Source: Planctomycetota bacterium (GTDB lineage: Bacteria > Planctomycetota > Phycisphaerae > Tepidisphaerales > Tepidisphaeraceae). From it: a DNA stretch of 6,633 bases. The stretch's first letter is position 1; each line of letters starts with the position of its first letter. Shown piece by piece: positions 6,246-6,633 of the stretch. The translations under genes were made by a program, and so were the position numbers. The stretch spans positions 1 to 6,633 of the forward strand of contig JAKORQ010000595.1 of assembly GCA_029777755.1 (NCBI GenBank), written 5' to 3'. The notes below the pieces were generated by a model. That model was given only the letters and a program-made list of their open reading frames with translations, searched no databases and was not told the origin of the DNA.

Positions 6246-6416
6246 GCGGGTCTCTCCCAGGAACATGGCCTTCTTCTGGAAGGCACACTCCTTTTACTGC
6301 GCCGGAGCAAACCTTCGCAATCTGCAATTTCTCCTCCCGGTGGGCGGGTGCTTCCGGAGATGTGAAGCGGAATACAGGTATTTATGGTCTTTTTTTCCTA
6401 TTGCGTAAGGTCCAGT

Positions 6417-6446
6417 TTGACCAATGGACAGATGCCTCCATATTGT
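6417..6446 (+). promoter_or_regulatory. Possible rightward promoter
   Basis: TTGACC (6417-6422, 5 of 6 to the -35 consensus) is followed after 18 bp by TATTGT (6441-6446, 4 of 6 to the -10 consensus). Transcription would start near 6453, at the left edge of an inverted repeat, and run off the right end of the window. No gene start is convincing within the remaining 180 bases, so the target lies outside. Confidence 0.35.
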
Positions 6447-6452
6447 TCGCAG

Positions 6453-6469
6453 TTGAGACTGGTTCTCAA
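6453..6469. promoter_or_regulatory. Fur-box-like inverted repeat, possible operator
   Basis: TTGAGA (6453-6458) and TCTCAA (6464-6469) form perfect 6-bp arms around a 5-bp centre. The whole resembles the 7-1-7 layout of Fur-family sites (TGAtAAT-n-ATTaTCA), with G/C in place of T/A at the lower-case positions. It covers the predicted start of the rightward promoter, a repressor-like placement. On the minus strand the same arm supplies a TTGAGA hexamer. Identification as a Fur site is tentative because the inner bases deviate. Confidence 0.33.
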
Positions 6470-6633
6470 TTAGATGTGACATCAGGACCGCGGAACCTGG
6501 CGCCAGGACCGTGTGCGTCCAGTCTGCAGCCCCGATGCCCAGCTATACGATGCAGTGAGAGGATCAGCAAGCCAGAGACCGCCAACGGGCATATGTTTCG
6601 CTTACCCGGTAGACGGATCTTTTCGCTGACCCC

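Larger units (their letters stand above)
6246..6633. other. Non-coding right edge, upstream of the acyltransferase
   Basis: No convincing gene is seen in these 388 bases. On the minus strand they hold the acyltransferase upstream region. This includes a very strong Shine-Dalgarno-like GGGAGGAG (6338-6331) that faces a TTG (6327) rather than the acyltransferase start, and an A-rich tract (6398-6392) next to TAAATA. A possible minus-strand promoter TTGAGA (6469-6464) with AACAAT 16 bp downstream would give a leader of about 190 nt. On the plus strand there is a possible promoter at 6417-6446. CCTGGCGCCAGG (6496-6507) is a perfect 12-bp palindrome, and CAGGACCG occurs as a direct repeat (6483-6490 and 6504-6511). 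From 6633 leftward a minus-strand frame stays open to a TGA at 6466-6468, but its product is not recognisable. Confidence 0.5.

Noticed and set aside
6294..6482. 62-codon minus-strand ORF starting at ATG 6482
   Set aside because: It has no ribosome binding site, crosses the A-rich tract and the predicted regulatory repeat, and looks like translated intergenic DNA.
6593..6633. Plus-strand ATG open to the window edge (MFRLPGRRIFSLTP)
   Set aside because: Only about 14 codons are visible and there is no convincing ribosome binding site, so it cannot be called a gene start.
6466..6633. Minus-strand frame open from the window edge to a TGA at 6466-6468
   Set aside because: About 55 codons without a stop is not rare in GC-rich DNA, and the product resembles no known C-terminus.

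Overview
The window is GC-rich bacterial chromosomal DNA with tightly packed genes and short intergenic gaps. The phylum is an inference. The RNase R sequence (for example the stretch around VIPMIPEVLSNGVCSLQEG), a conserved secreted protein with a basic linker, and small orphan proteins together fit a planctomycete-type bacterium, perhaps Phycisphaerae. No rRNA or other taxonomic marker is present to confirm this.

Left edge (1-164, minus): the N-terminus of an NCS2/AzgA-type nucleobase permease that runs out of the window. A region of about 500 bases without a convincing full-size gene follows. It holds the most interesting signal here: a good sigma70-type promoter (345-373), a run of predicted RNA hairpins, an exact 8-nt antiterminator-like complement (530-537) to the 5' arm of a very strong intrinsic terminator (574-605), and then a small orphan gene (662-946). 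This is the layout of a transcription-attenuation leader or riboswitch, although a free-standing sRNA would fit too. A 39-codon ORF with a Shine-Dalgarno-like sequence lies inside the leader and ends just past the antiterminator strand.

Middle (662-2551, plus): a 94-aa Trp-containing protein of unknown function is closed by a probable terminator (971-1011). A two-gene unit follows: a 146-aa beta-rich protein that looks internally duplicated, then, 24 nt downstream, a 325-aa exported protein with a signal peptide and a Lys/Arg/Pro/Ala linker. Neither function is recognised.

Right-centre (2642-4960, plus): a complete rnr gene for the 3'-5' exoribonuclease RNase R. It has no Shine-Dalgarno sequence, and an extended -10 motif placed exactly seven bases before the ATG predicts a leaderless mRNA. 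The gene converges on a minus-strand gene (5028-6245) for a CelD/BioF2-type GNAT acyltransferase, with a small GC-rich hairpin between the two stops.

Right edge (6246-6633): no convincing gene. It holds the acyltransferase upstream region, a possible rightward promoter with a Fur-box-like inverted repeat over its predicted start, and a small palindrome flanked by direct repeats. Apart from the two-gene unit, the genes appear to be independent transcription units with no obvious shared pathway. No tRNA, rRNA, CRISPR array, insertion sequence or integrase was seen.
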